A DNA stretch of 64,000 nucleotides from Nesterenkonia sp. PF2B19. Its GTDB lineage: Bacteria; Actinomycetota; Actinomycetes; Actinomycetales; Micrococcaceae. Of this stretch, positions 31,438-40,068 are shown one piece after another. The stretch is from positions 62,001-126,000 of the forward strand of contig NZ_MDSS02000002.1 of assembly GCF_001758425.2 (NCBI RefSeq). The letters run 5' to 3'. Each line of letters opens with the position of its first letter. Within the stretch, counting starts at the first letter, position 1. Under the pieces are notes generated by a model, which ran no database searches, was not told the origin of the DNA, and worked only from the letters and a program-made list of their open reading frames with translations. The translations under genes and the position numbers were made by a program.

Positions 31438-31773
31438 CTACTGCCGAGGCTCGTCGTCGGGTCCGCCCTCGTCGTCGAAGTCGTCGTCCTCATCGTCGTC
31501 ATCGTCGTCGAGCGACTCCTCGAGGTCATCGTCCTCGTCGTCCTCGTCCAGAACGTCGTCGGAGTCATCGTCCTCGTCATAGAGGTCCAGGGGCGTGACC
31601 TCCCCGGTGGCCGCGAAGAGGGCGTCCTCATAAGCCTCGAAGGCGTCGGCCACCCCGTAGAAGGCCGACTCCACCGCCGGGTCCTCCTCGCCGCGGCGGT
31701 TGAGTGAAGCAGAGAGATGCTCTTCGAGAGCGTTCGTCAGCGTGCTCAGTGCGACGCGGGGATCCATGTTCAT
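31438..31773 (-). CDS. Conserved small acidic protein, unknown function
   Basis: A 111-residue protein. The first ~60 residues look folded and helical (MNMDPRVALSTLTNALEEHLSAS... YGVADAFEAYEDALFAATGEVTPLDLY) and the last ~45 are almost pure Asp/Glu. I do not recognise a characterised family. TACCGT ends seven bases before ATG 31773, so I reject the longer open frame to 31857. It faces the DUF5703 gene across a shared control region. Runs of Asp codons make this region prone to slippage. Confidence 0.72.
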   Translation of the reverse strand: MNMDPRVALSTLTNALEEHLSASLNRRGEEDPAVESAFYGVADAFEAYEDALFAATGEVTPLDLYDEDDDSDDVLDEDDEDDDLEESLDDDDDDEDDDFDDEGGPDDEPRQ

Positions 31774-31780
31774 AGCCCAC

Positions 31781-31786
31781 ACGGTA
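31781..31786 (-). promoter_or_regulatory. -10 element for the acidic protein gene
   Basis: TACCGT, seven bases before the ATG; leaderless pattern. Confidence 0.4.
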
Positions 31787-31847
31787 CCAACGCCCGAGGG
31801 TTTCGGTAAGACCTCTCGGAGAGATTCGGGACATGATCGGCACACCC

Positions 31848-31879
31848 TTGACGACACGGATGTGACCAGGTGCTAAGGT
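31848..31879 (+). promoter_or_regulatory. Promoter for DUF5703 gene
   Basis: TTGACG (31848-31853) and the extended -10 TGCTAAGGT (hexamer 31874-31879) are separated by 20 bases, slightly long. The start codon follows about 75 bases later. Confidence 0.4.
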
Positions 31880-31955
31880 GCACTCAATCGCAGAGGCGAT
31901 GCCGCGCTGACATCGCCTTCAGTCGCACATCAGAGAGCGAGCGTGATCGGCCGGA

Positions 31956-32207
31956 ATGTCTCAGCAGTTCTCCGCGATCCCGTCCCCCGCAGCCGCCCGC
32001 TACACCACCGACAACGCCTCTGGCCCGAACTGGGAGTACCTGGTGATCACCTGCCAGCCCCGGGAGTCTCTGAAGGAGGTCCGGCGGCGCCTGGCGGACC
32101 ACGCCGAGTACGGCAAGTGGGAGCTGCGGCGCAGCCGCATCTACACCGGCGGCGTCCGGAAGTACTGGCTGCGGCGCCGCATCATGAAGGTCCGGGCCAC
32201 ACTCTGA
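31956..32207 (+). CDS. DUF5703 family protein
   Basis: An 83-residue conserved actinobacterial protein. The family core NWEYLVITCQPRESLKEVRR and the basic C-terminal KYWLRRRIMKVRATL are clear. A small alpha/beta, basic protein with no assigned activity. It ends 24 bases from the convergent acyl-CoA dehydrogenase gene. Confidence 0.88.
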   Translation: MSQQFSAIPSPAAARYTTDNASGPNWEYLVITCQPRESLKEVRRRLADHAEYGKWELRRSRIYTGGVRKYWLRRRIMKVRATL

Positions 32208-32231
32208 GGCCGCGGCGCGGACACCGGCGGG

Positions 32232-33434
32232 TCAGCCGTCGAGGGGCCCCAGCAACGACGTCGCCAGCGTCCGATGCGCGGACTCGTCGTTTGACGGATG
32301 GTGCACCCCCGCCAGCACGTCACGATACAGCCGACTCAGCTCGCTCTCCCGGCGATACTGGCCTCCGCCGCTGACGTGGAGCGCGGCGTCCACCGCCGCT
32401 CGAGCCGTACGGGTCGCCGTGGTGCGCAGAGCCACCAGCCGCGGGAACCACAGGTCACCATGCTCGACCCTGTCCTCGATCTCGCGGGAGAGCTGACGCA
32501 GCTGAGCGTCCAACCCCAGCTGCTGCAGCTGGGCCTCGGCCAGCCGGTATCGGATGTCCGGGTCCTGGCTCAGCGACTCCCCCGTGATGCGGCTCCTCCG
32601 GTCCTCCGCCAGTCGGGCGGCCAGCTGCAGAGCACGGTCCCCCAGCCCTGTGTACACCGCCGAGAGCAGCCCCAGGAAGGACGAGAAGATCGCGAACACC
32701 AGCGGATCCCGGTTCGGCCCCTCGGGAAGACGCCGCACGATCCTGTGTGCGGGCACCCGGGCACCTTCCAGGACCGTGGTCTGGGACTGCGTGGCCCGCA
32801 TGCCGAGGGTGTCCCAGTCGTCCAGGCTCCGCCAGCCCGGCGCCTCCCGCTCGAGGAAGCCGAAGATCAACGGCGCATCACCGCCCTCGACGTCTCTGCC
32901 GAACAGCCCCAGGCGAGTCCACACGGGCGCCAGCGTGGTGAAGATCTTCGTGCCGGTGAAGCTCACTGCGCCGTCCTGGTCCACCCGGGCCTCGGTCGCT
33001 GAGTCGAAGAGCACCGCGTCGTTGCCCGGTTCCGAGATCCCGAAGGCGAAGATCTCCCCTGCTGCCGACTCCCGGAGCACCGGGTGGAACTCCTCATGGC
33101 CGCTCGCGGTCATCTGCCGGGCCACGGCGACCCAGACATGATGCATGTTGACCGCGAGCGCTGTGGCCGGCGCATGCGCGGCCAGCAGCCGTTGAGCGGC
33201 GACCAGCGTGGGCAGGTCCCAGCCGAGGCCCCCGTCGGCTTCGGGCACCAGAGCGCGGAGGTATCCGACGTCCATGAGCTCCGCAAGGTCTTCGTGGCAG
33301 AACTCGTTGCGCTCGTCGTAGCCGGCGGCGCGCTCGTGGATCCGTGCCAGCAGCTCGGGGGTCAGGACGGCCGCGACGCGGTCACGCACGGCGGCGTCGG
33401 GGTGGGTGGCCATCGTCATGTCCTGTGCCCTCAC
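32232..33434 (-). CDS. Acyl-CoA dehydrogenase family protein
   Basis: A 400-residue flavoprotein with N-terminal helical, central beta and C-terminal helical domains. FGISEPGND in the beta domain replaces the usual ALTEPxAGSD, followed by FTGTKIFTT and LGMRATQSQTTVLEG. Closest in style to the SfnB/DszC-like and other non-classical members, so a classical acyl-CoA substrate is not certain. GTG 33434 overlaps the upstream peptidase stop (GTGA); internal ATGs at 33419 and 33413 are possible starts. Confidence 0.8.
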   Translation of the reverse strand: MRAQDMTMATHPDAAVRDRVAAVLTPELLARIHERAAGYDERNEFCHEDLAELMDVGYLRALVPEADGGLGWDLPTLVAAQRLLAAHAPATALAVNMHHVWVAVARQMTASGHEEFHPVLRESAAGEIFAFGISEPGNDAVLFDSATEARVDQDGAVSFTGTKIFTTLAPVWTRLGLFGRDVEGGDAPLIFGFLEREAPGWRSLDDWDTLGMRATQSQTTVLEGARVPAHRIVRRLPEGPNRDPLVFAIFSSFLGLLSAVYTGLGDRALQLAARLAEDRRSRITGESLSQDPDIRYRLAEAQLQQLGLDAQLRQLSREIEDRVEHGDLWFPRLVALRTTATRTARAAVDAALHVSGGGQYRRESELSRLYRDVLAGVHHPSNDESAHRTLATSLLGPLDG

Positions 33435-34750
33435 TGCGCGGCGAGGAACCGGTGCAGGACCCGGACGCCGAAGATCAGCGAGTCCACCGGCACCCGTTCA
33501 TCGACTCCGTGGAACATGCCGGTGAAGTCGAGCTCGGCCGGCAGCTGCAGCGGCGCGAAGCCGTAGCCGGCGATGCCCAGTGCCGAGAGATGCTTGTTGT
33601 CGGTGCCGCCGCCCAGCATGTAGGGCAGCACGACGCCGTCGGGGTCCTCGGCGCGCAGGGAGGCGACCATGTCCTCCACCAGCGCCCCGGAGAACGGGAC
33701 CTCCAGGGAGGGCCCGCCCTTCTGCAGCTCGAACCGCACCTTCTCTCCGGCCAGCTCCTGCAGCGTCGCCGCGACCTTCTCGTCCTGCTCGGGCAGGGTC
33801 CTGGCGTCCACGAGGGCCTCGGCCGTCCCAGGCACGACGTTGTGCTTGTAGCCGGCGTCGAGGGCTGTGGGGTTGGAGGTGTTCTGGAGCGTGGCGGCGA
33901 TGAACTTGGCCGTGCTGCCGGTGGCCTCCAGCAGCGCCGAGGGGTCCTCCTCGTCGAAGGGGATGCCGGTGAGCTCGGAGAGCTGCTCCATCAGCGCCCG
34001 GGTCGTCTTGGTGTACTCGATCGGCCATTCGTGGGCGCCGATGCGGGCCACCGCCTCCCCCAGGGTGACCACGGGGTTGTCGTGCTGGACGGCCGAACCG
34101 TGTCCGGCGGTGCCGGAGGCGATCATCTTCGTCCAGTGGAGACCCTTCTCTCCGGTCTGGATGAGGTAGGCCCGGGTGCCGGCGATCTCGGTGGAGAACC
34201 CGCCGACCTCGCTGATCGCCTCGGTGGCGCCGGCGAAGATCTCCGGGTGGTTCTCCACCAGCCATCCGGCTCCGTAGGTGCCGTTGTCCTCTTCGTCGGC
34301 GAAGAAGGCGAAGATGATGTCCCGCACGGGCCGGTGGCCCTCGCGGTGCATGCGGAGCATGGCGGCCAGGATCATGGCGTCCATGTCCTTCATGTCGACC
34401 GCGCCGCGGCCCCAGATCATGCCGTCGACGACCTCGGCGGCGAAGGGGTCCACCTGCCAGTCCTCCGCCTGGGCGGGGACGACGTCGAGGTGGCCGTGGA
34501 CGACGAGGGCCCCGGCCTCAGGGTCGGTCCCGGCCAGTCGCGCCACCACGGAGGCCCGACCCGGCGCCGACTCGAAGATCTGCGGCTCGAGTCCTGCACG
34601 CCGCATGATCTCGGCGCAGTACTCGGCGGCCGCCCGCTCCCCGTTGGAGCGGCCGTTGCCCCAGTTGGTCGTGTCGAGGCGGATCAGGTCCCGGCAGAAG
34701 TCGACGACGTCCTGCTCAGCGAGGGCTGCGGGGTCGAGTGCGTCAGTCAT
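33431..34750 (-). CDS. M20 family metallopeptidase
   Basis: A 439-residue di-zinc hydrolase of the ArgE/DapE/CPG2 clan. HGHLDVVPA supplies the first metal ligands, GRGAVDMKDMDA the bridging Asp, FADEEDNGTYG the catalytic Glu-Glu, and GGGTDNKHL near the C-terminus the last His. A dimerisation (lid) domain lies between. Likely a dipeptidase or acyl-amino-acid deacylase; the substrate is not readable. TAAGGT ends six bases before the ATG, indicating a leaderless transcript, and the next gene overlaps by four bases. Confidence 0.9.
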   Translation of the reverse strand: MTDALDPAALAEQDVVDFCRDLIRLDTTNWGNGRSNGERAAAEYCAEIMRRAGLEPQIFESAPGRASVVARLAGTDPEAGALVVHGHLDVVPAQAEDWQVDPFAAEVVDGMIWGRGAVDMKDMDAMILAAMLRMHREGHRPVRDIIFAFFADEEDNGTYGAGWLVENHPEIFAGATEAISEVGGFSTEIAGTRAYLIQTGEKGLHWTKMIASGTAGHGSAVQHDNPVVTLGEAVARIGAHEWPIEYTKTTRALMEQLSELTGIPFDEEDPSALLEATGSTAKFIAATLQNTSNPTALDAGYKHNVVPGTAEALVDARTLPEQDEKVAATLQELAGEKVRFELQKGGPSLEVPFSGALVEDMVASLRAEDPDGVVLPYMLGGGTDNKHLSALGIAGYGFAPLQLPAELDFTGMFHGVDERVPVDSLIFGVRVLHRFLAAQ

Positions 34751-34756
34751 GGCACC

Positions 34757-34762
34757 ACCTTA
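34757..34762 (-). promoter_or_regulatory. -10 element for leaderless M20 peptidase
   Basis: TAAGGT on the minus strand, six bases before the ATG. Confidence 0.45.
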
Positions 34763-34793
34763 TCGCCCGCGTCGTCGTGCGTCCGACAGAAGG

Positions 34794-34799
34794 TATGGT
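34794..34799 (+). promoter_or_regulatory. -10 element for the SARP regulator gene
   Basis: TATGGT, about 42 bases before the GTG start. Both divergent -10 elements lie within 40 bases of each other. Confidence 0.4.
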
Positions 34800-34840
34800 G
34801 CTGTCATCCCGATGGTCGGCTCGTGAGGTGGAGATCTCCG

Positions 34841-37800
34841 GTGGTGGTGTTCGACGTCCTGGGGCCCGTGCAGGTGCGTCGGCCCGACGGCCCCTCCTGG
34901 ACGCCGACCGGCCTGCAGGGGCTGCTCCTGGGGCTGCTGCTCGTCCACGCCGGCCGGCCGGTGTCCGTGGACGAGATCATCGATGCGCTGTGGGGCGGAC
35001 TCACCGACTCCCGAACCACCCACCGCCTGCAGACCCATGTGCACCGCCTGCGGCGCGCGCTGGGCCCAGGCGTCGCCATCACGGCGGAAGGCGGAAGCTA
35101 TTGCCTTGCGGCGCAGGGCTGCGACCTGGACTCGGACCGTTTCCGTCGGCTCATGCGGGAGGCCCACCAGGTGATGGCCTCAGATCCGGCCCGTGCCGTG
35201 GACCTGCTGCGCACCTCCCTGGACCTGTGGACGGGACGCCCCTACCAGGGGCTGGACCATCCGCTGCTGACCGGGGAGGCGGAGCGCCTGGAGGAGCTGC
35301 GGCTCTGCGCTCTGGAGGATCTGCACCACACGGAGATCGTGCGCGGGCGCACCGACGCGGTGACGGCGGAGCTCCCGGCGCTGCTGCGGGAGCATCCGCT
35401 GCGGGAACGCCTCTATGAGATCCAGATGCTCGGGCAGGCGCTGACGGGCCGCCGCGCCGATGCGCTGGCCACCTACCGGAAGGCCCGGCGCACCCTGGCC
35501 GAGGAGCTCGGCGTGGAGCCCGGCGTCCGCCTGCGCCGCCTGGAACAGGATGTGCTCGACGGCCGGGACCTCAGCGGCGTCGCCCCTGCGCCGCATCAGG
35601 CCGGAGAGGCTGTTTCCGGAGCCGCCGACGGCGTCGCCGACCCGCCCGAGGCGCACGTGCAGGTCCAGCAGGTCAGCAGGCCTTCGGAGCTGCCGGGTCC
35701 CCCGGCCCGGCTCTGCGGCAGGACGGACGAGTTGGCTCTGGTGGATCACGCCGTCCGTTCACGGGCAGGGGTCATCGCCTTCACCGGCGTCGGCGGAGTC
35801 GGGAAGACGACCCTGGCCCTGCACTGGGCGCACACAGCAGTGAACGCCTTCCCTGACGGTCAGCTCTACGCCGCACTGGGCGGCTTCGGCCCGGACGCTC
35901 CGCTGCCCCCGGAACGCGTGCTCGGCGGGTTTCTCCGTGCGTTGGGCCTGGACTCCAGGGAGCTGCCCGAGTCGACGGCAGAACGGGCCGCCATGTTCAG
36001 GTCCAGGGTCGCGGGACGTCGGATGCTGATCCTGCTCGACGACGCGGCGACGGCAGATCAGGTCCGTCCCCTGCTCCCCGGCACGGACCACTGTCAGGTG
36101 GTGATCACCAGCAGAGATGCGTTGTCCGGACTCGCCGTCACCGACGGCGCTCTCCGCGTGCCCGTGAGGCCCCTGCCGACGGCCGAGTCGCGGCATCTCC
36201 TCACCGAGGAGCTCGGCGGCGACGCGGCCGCCCTCTCACCGGACACCTTGACGGAGGTCGCCGAGGCGTGCGGCGGCATCCCACTGGCCGTGCGGCTCGC
36301 CGCTGACCTCGTCCGTGATCAGGCAGCAGACCGGCTGCAGGACCTCCTCGCGGAACTGCGCGCGCCCGACGGCCGCCTGGGCGCACTCTCCCGCCGTTCC
36401 GGCAGCGGGTCATTGCGGGAGGTCCTCGCCCGGTCGGTCCACCGGCTCGACGACGATGCGCACCTGGTGCTGCGCCGTCTGGGCGATCTGCCGGGGCACA
36501 GCCATGACCTGCGGAGCGTCCGCGTCGTCACGGGGTTGGAACGGCGAGCCGCCGCCCGTGCGGTGGACTCGCTGGTGCGCGCACATCTGGTCGACAGGCT
36601 GCCACCGCGGCGGCTGATGCTCCACGACCTGGTCCGCGACTATGCCCGCGAACTCGCAGCAGTCCAGGACGGGGGCCGACCCCTCGGCGAGGCGTTCGCC
36701 GCGTACTGCGAGCAGCAGCTCAGGACCGCCCGGTCAGCGCAGGCGATGGTCACTCCGGTCGATCATCAGGATCCCCGCACGGTGGCTCCGCTCTTCGACG
36801 ATCGCGCCTCGGCTGCGCGCTGGCTGGACTGCACCCTCGAGACGCTGCTGGCCACCGCCGAACGTGCGGCCGCGCACGGCCCCCTGGACTTCGCGCCGCA
36901 GCTCTCCGCCCTGCTGCGTCGTCACCTGGACGAGCATCATCGTCACGATGAGATGGAACGCCTGCACCGGGCCGCGCTGCGCGCCGCCCAGGCCCAGGGG
37001 AGCCCCTCCGGGGAGGATACGGCCCAGCACAACCTGGGCATCCTGGCGCTGCGCCGCGGGCTGCCATCCGTGGCGCGGGAGCACCTGCGGGCCTCCCTGG
37101 AGATCGCCGAGCGGATCGAGGACGACGAGAGGTCCGCAGCCTCCCGAAACTTCCTCGCCGGCGCCTATGCCGCAGAGCGCGACCTGGGGAAGGCGGTGCA
37201 TCATCTCCAGGAGTCCATCGGCATCTACCGCCGGCTGAAGCTCCCGACGGTGATCCACCCGCTGACGAACCTGGCCACCATGCGCCGGTGGACCGGGAGA
37301 TCCCATCTGGCGATGCCCCTCCTCCAGGAGGCATTGGCCCTCGCCGAGCAGGCCGAGCCCGCCGACCGACCCCGGTACCGTCTGGGCCCCCAGAACGAGA
37401 TGACCGCGGTGCAGGTGGCACGGCGCGATCCCCAGGGCGCACTGCACGCCGCCGAGGAGGCGCTGGAGCTGTCCCAGCGGCTCGGCAGGTGGCCCAAGGC
37501 CTCTGCCACGTTGGCCTGGCGCGGGACCGCCCTGTGGCAGCAGGGCCGGACCGAGGAAGCGGTGCGGCAGATCCGCGACGCACTCGATCTCGCCGAGGCC
37601 CACCAGGTGTCTCTGGGCCTCGCCACCGCTCACAACGGTCTGGCGGAGGTGTTCCGTGACCTGGGCCGACTCACCGCGTCCGAGGAGCACCACCGGGCCG
37701 CCCTGGAACACGCCGGCGTCGCCTGGGAGGAGGGGCTGCGGGCCCACCGCGGGCTGTCCGAGACGTGCCGTCTCACCGGCCGGGTCACCGAGGCCGAGGC

Positions 37801-37885
37801 GCACCTCGCAGCGGGACTACGGATCTGCGAGGCAGTGGACCACCAGGACACCGCGGACCTGCGCCGGATGCTCTCCGCCGGCTGA
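34841..37885 (+). CDS. AfsR/SARP family transcriptional regulator with NB-ARC and TPR domains
   Basis: A 1,014-residue signal-transduction ATPase. Domains: OmpR-like DNA-binding domain (about residues 1-95, with DEIIDALWGG and HRLQTHVHRLRRALG), bacterial transcriptional activator domain (about 96-245, ending EELGVEPGVRLRRLEQDVL), NB-ARC ATPase with P-loop TGVGGVGKTT near residue 320, Walker B MLILLDD near 394 and GGIPLA near 477, then TPR repeats to the C-terminus. This is the AfsR layout. GTG 34841 has GAGGTGGAG seven bases upstream; GTG 34823 is also possible. No secondary-metabolite genes are nearby, so its targets are unknown. Confidence 0.9.
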   Translation: MVVFDVLGPVQVRRPDGPSWTPTGLQGLLLGLLLVHAGRPVSVDEIIDALWGGLTDSRTTHRLQTHVHRLRRALGPGVAITAEGGSYCLAAQGCDLDSDRFRRLMREAHQVMASDPARAVDLLRTSLDLWTGRPYQGLDHPLLTGEAERLEELRLCALEDLHHTEIVRGRTDAVTAELPALLREHPLRERLYEIQMLGQALTGRRADALATYRKARRTLAEELGVEPGVRLRRLEQDVLDGRDLSGVAPAPHQAGEAVSGAADGVADPPEAHVQVQQVSRPSELPGPPARLCGRTDELALVDHAVRSRAGVIAFTGVGGVGKTTLALHWAHTAVNAFPDGQLYAALGGFGPDAPLPPERVLGGFLRALGLDSRELPESTAERAAMFRSRVAGRRMLILLDDAATADQVRPLLPGTDHCQVVITSRDALSGLAVTDGALRVPVRPLPTAESRHLLTEELGGDAAALSPDTLTEVAEACGGIPLAVRLAADLVRDQAADRLQDLLAELRAPDGRLGALSRRSGSGSLREVLARSVHRLDDDAHLVLRRLGDLPGHSHDLRSVRVVTGLERRAAARAVDSLVRAHLVDRLPPRRLMLHDLVRDYARELAAVQDGGRPLGEAFAAYCEQQLRTARSAQAMVTPVDHQDPRTVAPLFDDRASAARWLDCTLETLLATAERAAAHGPLDFAPQLSALLRRHLDEHHRHDEMERLHRAALRAAQAQGSPSGEDTAQHNLGILALRRGLPSVAREHLRASLEIAERIEDDERSAASRNFLAGAYAAERDLGKAVHHLQESIGIYRRLKLPTVIHPLTNLATMRRWTGRSHLAMPLLQEALALAEQAEPADRPRYRLGPQNEMTAVQVARRDPQGALHAAEEALELSQRLGRWPKASATLAWRGTALWQQGRTEEAVRQIRDALDLAEAHQVSLGLATAHNGLAEVFRDLGRLTASEEHHRAALEHAGVAWEEGLRAHRGLSETCRLTGRVTEAEAHLAAGLRICEAVDHQDTADLRRMLSAG

Positions 37886-38055
37886 GCGGGGGTCGGGGGA
37901 CGCGCCGCGCGAGGTCGAGGCATGCGTCCAGGGATTCCCACGACGGCCGGGACGTGACGCCGGTCGACCTGCTGATCGCTGGTGCCGCGGCGTCTGACCA
38001 CCTCCCTGTGAGCCACCGGTCACGCCGAGGACGGGCCGCTGGCCTGGATGACGAA

Positions 38056-38099
38056 AGACCCCGGTCTGGTCAGGATCTCGCCTGATCAGACCGGGGTCT
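38056..38099. terminator. 19-bp hairpin terminator between SARP gene and tRNA-Leu
   Basis: Stem of 13 perfect plus 6 further pairs (one G-T), six-base loop. On the minus strand it starts seven bases after the tRNA end and is followed by CTTTCGTC, so it terminates the tRNA transcript and probably also the SARP gene from the other side. The remaining 170 bases after the SARP stop hold nothing I recognise. Confidence 0.75.
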
Positions 38100-38106
38100 C
38101 GAGTCG

Positions 38107-38193
38107 TGCGCGGAGCGGGACTTGAACCCGCACCCTCATTAATAGAGGACTAGCACCTCAAGCTAGCGCGTCTACCTATTCCGCCACCCGCGC
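38107..38193 (-). tRNA. tRNA-Leu (anticodon GAG)
   Basis: 87 bases. Acceptor stem GCGCGGG pairs with TCCGCGC (one G-T pair), discriminator A, no encoded CCA. D-arm GGCGGAATAGGTAGACGC, anticodon arm CTAGC-TTGAGGT-GCTAG with anticodon GAG reading CUC, a long variable arm (TCCTCTATTAATGAGGG), and T-arm GCGGGTTCAAGTCCCGC. The 5' end overlaps the stop codon of the upstream lipoate ligase-like gene. Confidence 0.97.
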
Positions 38194-39498
38194 AGGGGGT
38201 GAATGCCTTGCGGCAACGACATGAGACTCTAGCACGGCCTCCAGGCGCTCCACCAATCGAGTGACCTGCCTCTCACTGGGAGCCGCGGTGTGCGGGCCGA
38301 GCCGATCAGGCACTCGCGCCGTCCATGCCTCGGTGCTGAACTTCTCGTCCACGAGCTGATGCGCGCGAGCCAGTTCGTGCTCACGGATCTCCGCGGTGCG
38401 CGCGCCGTAGCGGCGGCCGAAGACCTCCATGAACGTCTCGAAGATCTCCAGGCGGCTGCGTCCTGTCTGGCTGCGCAGCGGGTCCACCCGCTTGACCGCC
38501 GAGGCGATGCCCTTGTCGGAGATCTTCTCCCGGCCGATGCGCAGGACCTGGAGCATCTTCGCCGCGTCGATGTCATAGCTCATGGTGACGTGGTGCAGCA
38601 TCCCACCGTTGGCGAGACGCTTCTGAGCGGCCCCGCCGATCTTCCGCCCCTGTCCCTCGCCCTCGGCGGCGGACACGATGTCGTTGAGCGGCTTGTAGGC
38701 TGCCTCCACGCCGATCTCTCGCAGCGCCTCCATGACCCAGGAGTCCAGGAACGGATAGGAGTCCGCGAAGCTCATGCCGTCGACCAGGGACTGCGGGAAG
38801 CACAGGGAATAGGTCACGCAGTTGCCGGGCTCCATGAACATCGCGCCGCCTCCGGAGATGCGACGCACCACGGTGGTCTCCGTGGCGCGGGCCGCTTCGG
38901 CGTCGACCTCATTGGCCAGCGACTGGAAGGAGCCGATGACCACGGCACGTTCGTTCCAGTCCCACAGCCGCAGCAGCGGCGGGCGGGCACCGCGTCCGAC
39001 CTCCTCGGTGAGGACCTGATCCAGAGCCACGTTGACCGCGATCGGCAGCGCCACCGGCGGCAGGATCTCCCACTCGTGGTCGGTCCAGGTGGTGGCGTGC
39101 CCGAGCGCCCGCCGGACCGCGACGCCGACCGCGTCGGCGTCGAATCCGACCATCTGCGCATCCACGGGCAGCCCGGCCTCCACGGCGCGGGCGATGGTCT
39201 CACGGGTCGAGCCGACGTCGAGCCCGACCAGCGAGCGGTTCAGGTCCTCGAGCGCCTCGTCGGGCTCCAGGAAGAAGTCACCGTTGACCGAGGCCGCGGC
39301 GATGCGCCCGGCCTCCTCGTCGACCGTCAGATCGACCACCACCAGCTTGCCGCCGACGACCTTGTACTCTCCGTGCCGGGTGGTGGACGCGGTGGGATCC
39401 ACCGGGCCTGCCGCCGGCGCAGGGACACTGGACGCCGGACCTCCAGACGCCTGACCTGCGGATGCCTGACCTGCGCTGCTCTGCTGTTCGCTCGTCAC
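38176..39498 (-). CDS. Lipoate--protein ligase family protein
   Basis: A 440-residue protein of the biotin/lipoate ligase (BPL/LplA) fold. The ligase core is VVIGSFQSLANEVDAEAARA...VVRRISGGGAMFMEPG with the RR(I)SGGGA lipoyl-AMP motif, and GRKIGGAAQKR carrying the catalytic Lys. An N-terminal ~90-residue module (GEYKVVGGKLVVVDLTVDEE) resembles the accessory domain normally C-terminal in LplA, so the order is permuted. GTG 39498 is chosen because TAGGAT ends seven bases upstream; ATG 39507 overlaps that element. The stop codon lies inside tRNA-Leu (18-base overlap). Confidence 0.85.
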   Translation of the reverse strand: MTSEQQSSAGQASAGQASGGPASSVPAPAAGPVDPTASTTRHGEYKVVGGKLVVVDLTVDEEAGRIAAASVNGDFFLEPDEALEDLNRSLVGLDVGSTRETIARAVEAGLPVDAQMVGFDADAVGVAVRRALGHATTWTDHEWEILPPVALPIAVNVALDQVLTEEVGRGARPPLLRLWDWNERAVVIGSFQSLANEVDAEAARATETTVVRRISGGGAMFMEPGNCVTYSLCFPQSLVDGMSFADSYPFLDSWVMEALREIGVEAAYKPLNDIVSAAEGEGQGRKIGGAAQKRLANGGMLHHVTMSYDIDAAKMLQVLRIGREKISDKGIASAVKRVDPLRSQTGRSRLEIFETFMEVFGRRYGARTAEIREHELARAHQLVDEKFSTEAWTARVPDRLGPHTAAPSERQVTRLVERLEAVLESHVVAARHSPPARVAE

Positions 39499-39505
39499 GG
39501 CCTCC

Positions 39506-39511
39506 ATCCTA
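39506..39511 (-). promoter_or_regulatory. -10 element for leaderless lipoate ligase gene
   Basis: TAGGAT on the minus strand, seven bases before GTG 39498. Confidence 0.45.
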
Positions 39512-39599
39512 CTGACGCTGGGCACAGCCGGTGCACGAGACAGCACTCCTGAGGGGCCTGCGACGGTGCACGGGCCGGTCGTGCGCCCGCAGACACGAC

Positions 39600-39627
39600 G
39601 AGGGCCGCGGCAGATGCCGCGGCCCTC
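39600..39627 (-). terminator. Terminator hairpin downstream of rpmE2
   Basis: An almost uninterrupted 13-bp GC-rich inverted repeat with a two-base loop, about 45 bases past the rpmE2 stop. Confidence 0.7.
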
Positions 39628-39671
39628 GTCCGTGCTGCCCCCGACGGATCGTCAGGGGCGGCGGCGCCATG

Positions 39672-39929
39672 TCACTTGCTGCCGCCGAAGCCCTTGAAGC
39701 GCTTGTTGAACTTGTCCACGCGACCGGCGGAGTCCATGATCCGCTGCTTGCCGGTGTAGAACGGGTGCGAGGCCGCGGAGATCTCGACGTCGATGACCGG
39801 GTAGGTGTTGCCGTCCTCCCACTCCATGGTCTTCTCGGAGGTGGCCGTCGAGCGGGTCAGGACCTTCTCGCCGGAGGAGAGGTCGTGGAAGATGACCGGC
39901 CCGTAGGTGGGGTGGATGTCAGACTTCAT
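39672..39929 (-). CDS. rpmE2: 50S ribosomal protein L31 type B
   Basis: An 85-residue ribosomal protein. It begins [16 protein letters not shown] and contains no cysteine, so it is the zinc-free paralogue (C-minus form) that replaces zinc-binding L31 when zinc is scarce. [26 protein letters not shown] is the conserved L31 tail. GAAGGA ribosome binding site. I looked for but did not find a Zur-like palindrome in the 139 bases upstream; a TAGCAT -10 is present about 80 bases before the start. Confidence 0.95.
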   Translation of the reverse strand: MKSDIHPTYGPVIFHDLSSGEKVLTRSTATSEKTMEWEDGNTYPVIDVEISAASHPFYTGKQRIMDSAGRVDKFNKRFKGFGGSK

Positions 39930-40068
39930 GGTTCGGATGTCCTTCGTGTCTGCCGCTGGATTTTGCCAGAAGCTCGTGGATCAGGGGGCCCTCTGCGGAC
40001 CAGCACACCATGCTATCCCAGACCGGTCCGCCGACCCAACTCCCCTGGCCCGATTCTTCCGGGCACCC

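Noticed and set aside
31384-31707. Hydrophobic plus-strand frame opposite the acidic protein
   Set aside because: Its valine/leucine-rich sequence is just the complement of Asp/Glu codon runs.
33344-34840. Extension of the SARP frame upstream by about 500 codons
   Set aside because: It runs antisense over the M20 peptidase and acyl-CoA dehydrogenase genes. The GTG at 34841 has a ribosome binding site and begins the DNA-binding domain.
39930-40068. Zur operator upstream of rpmE2
   Set aside because: No suitable AT-rich inverted repeat was found.
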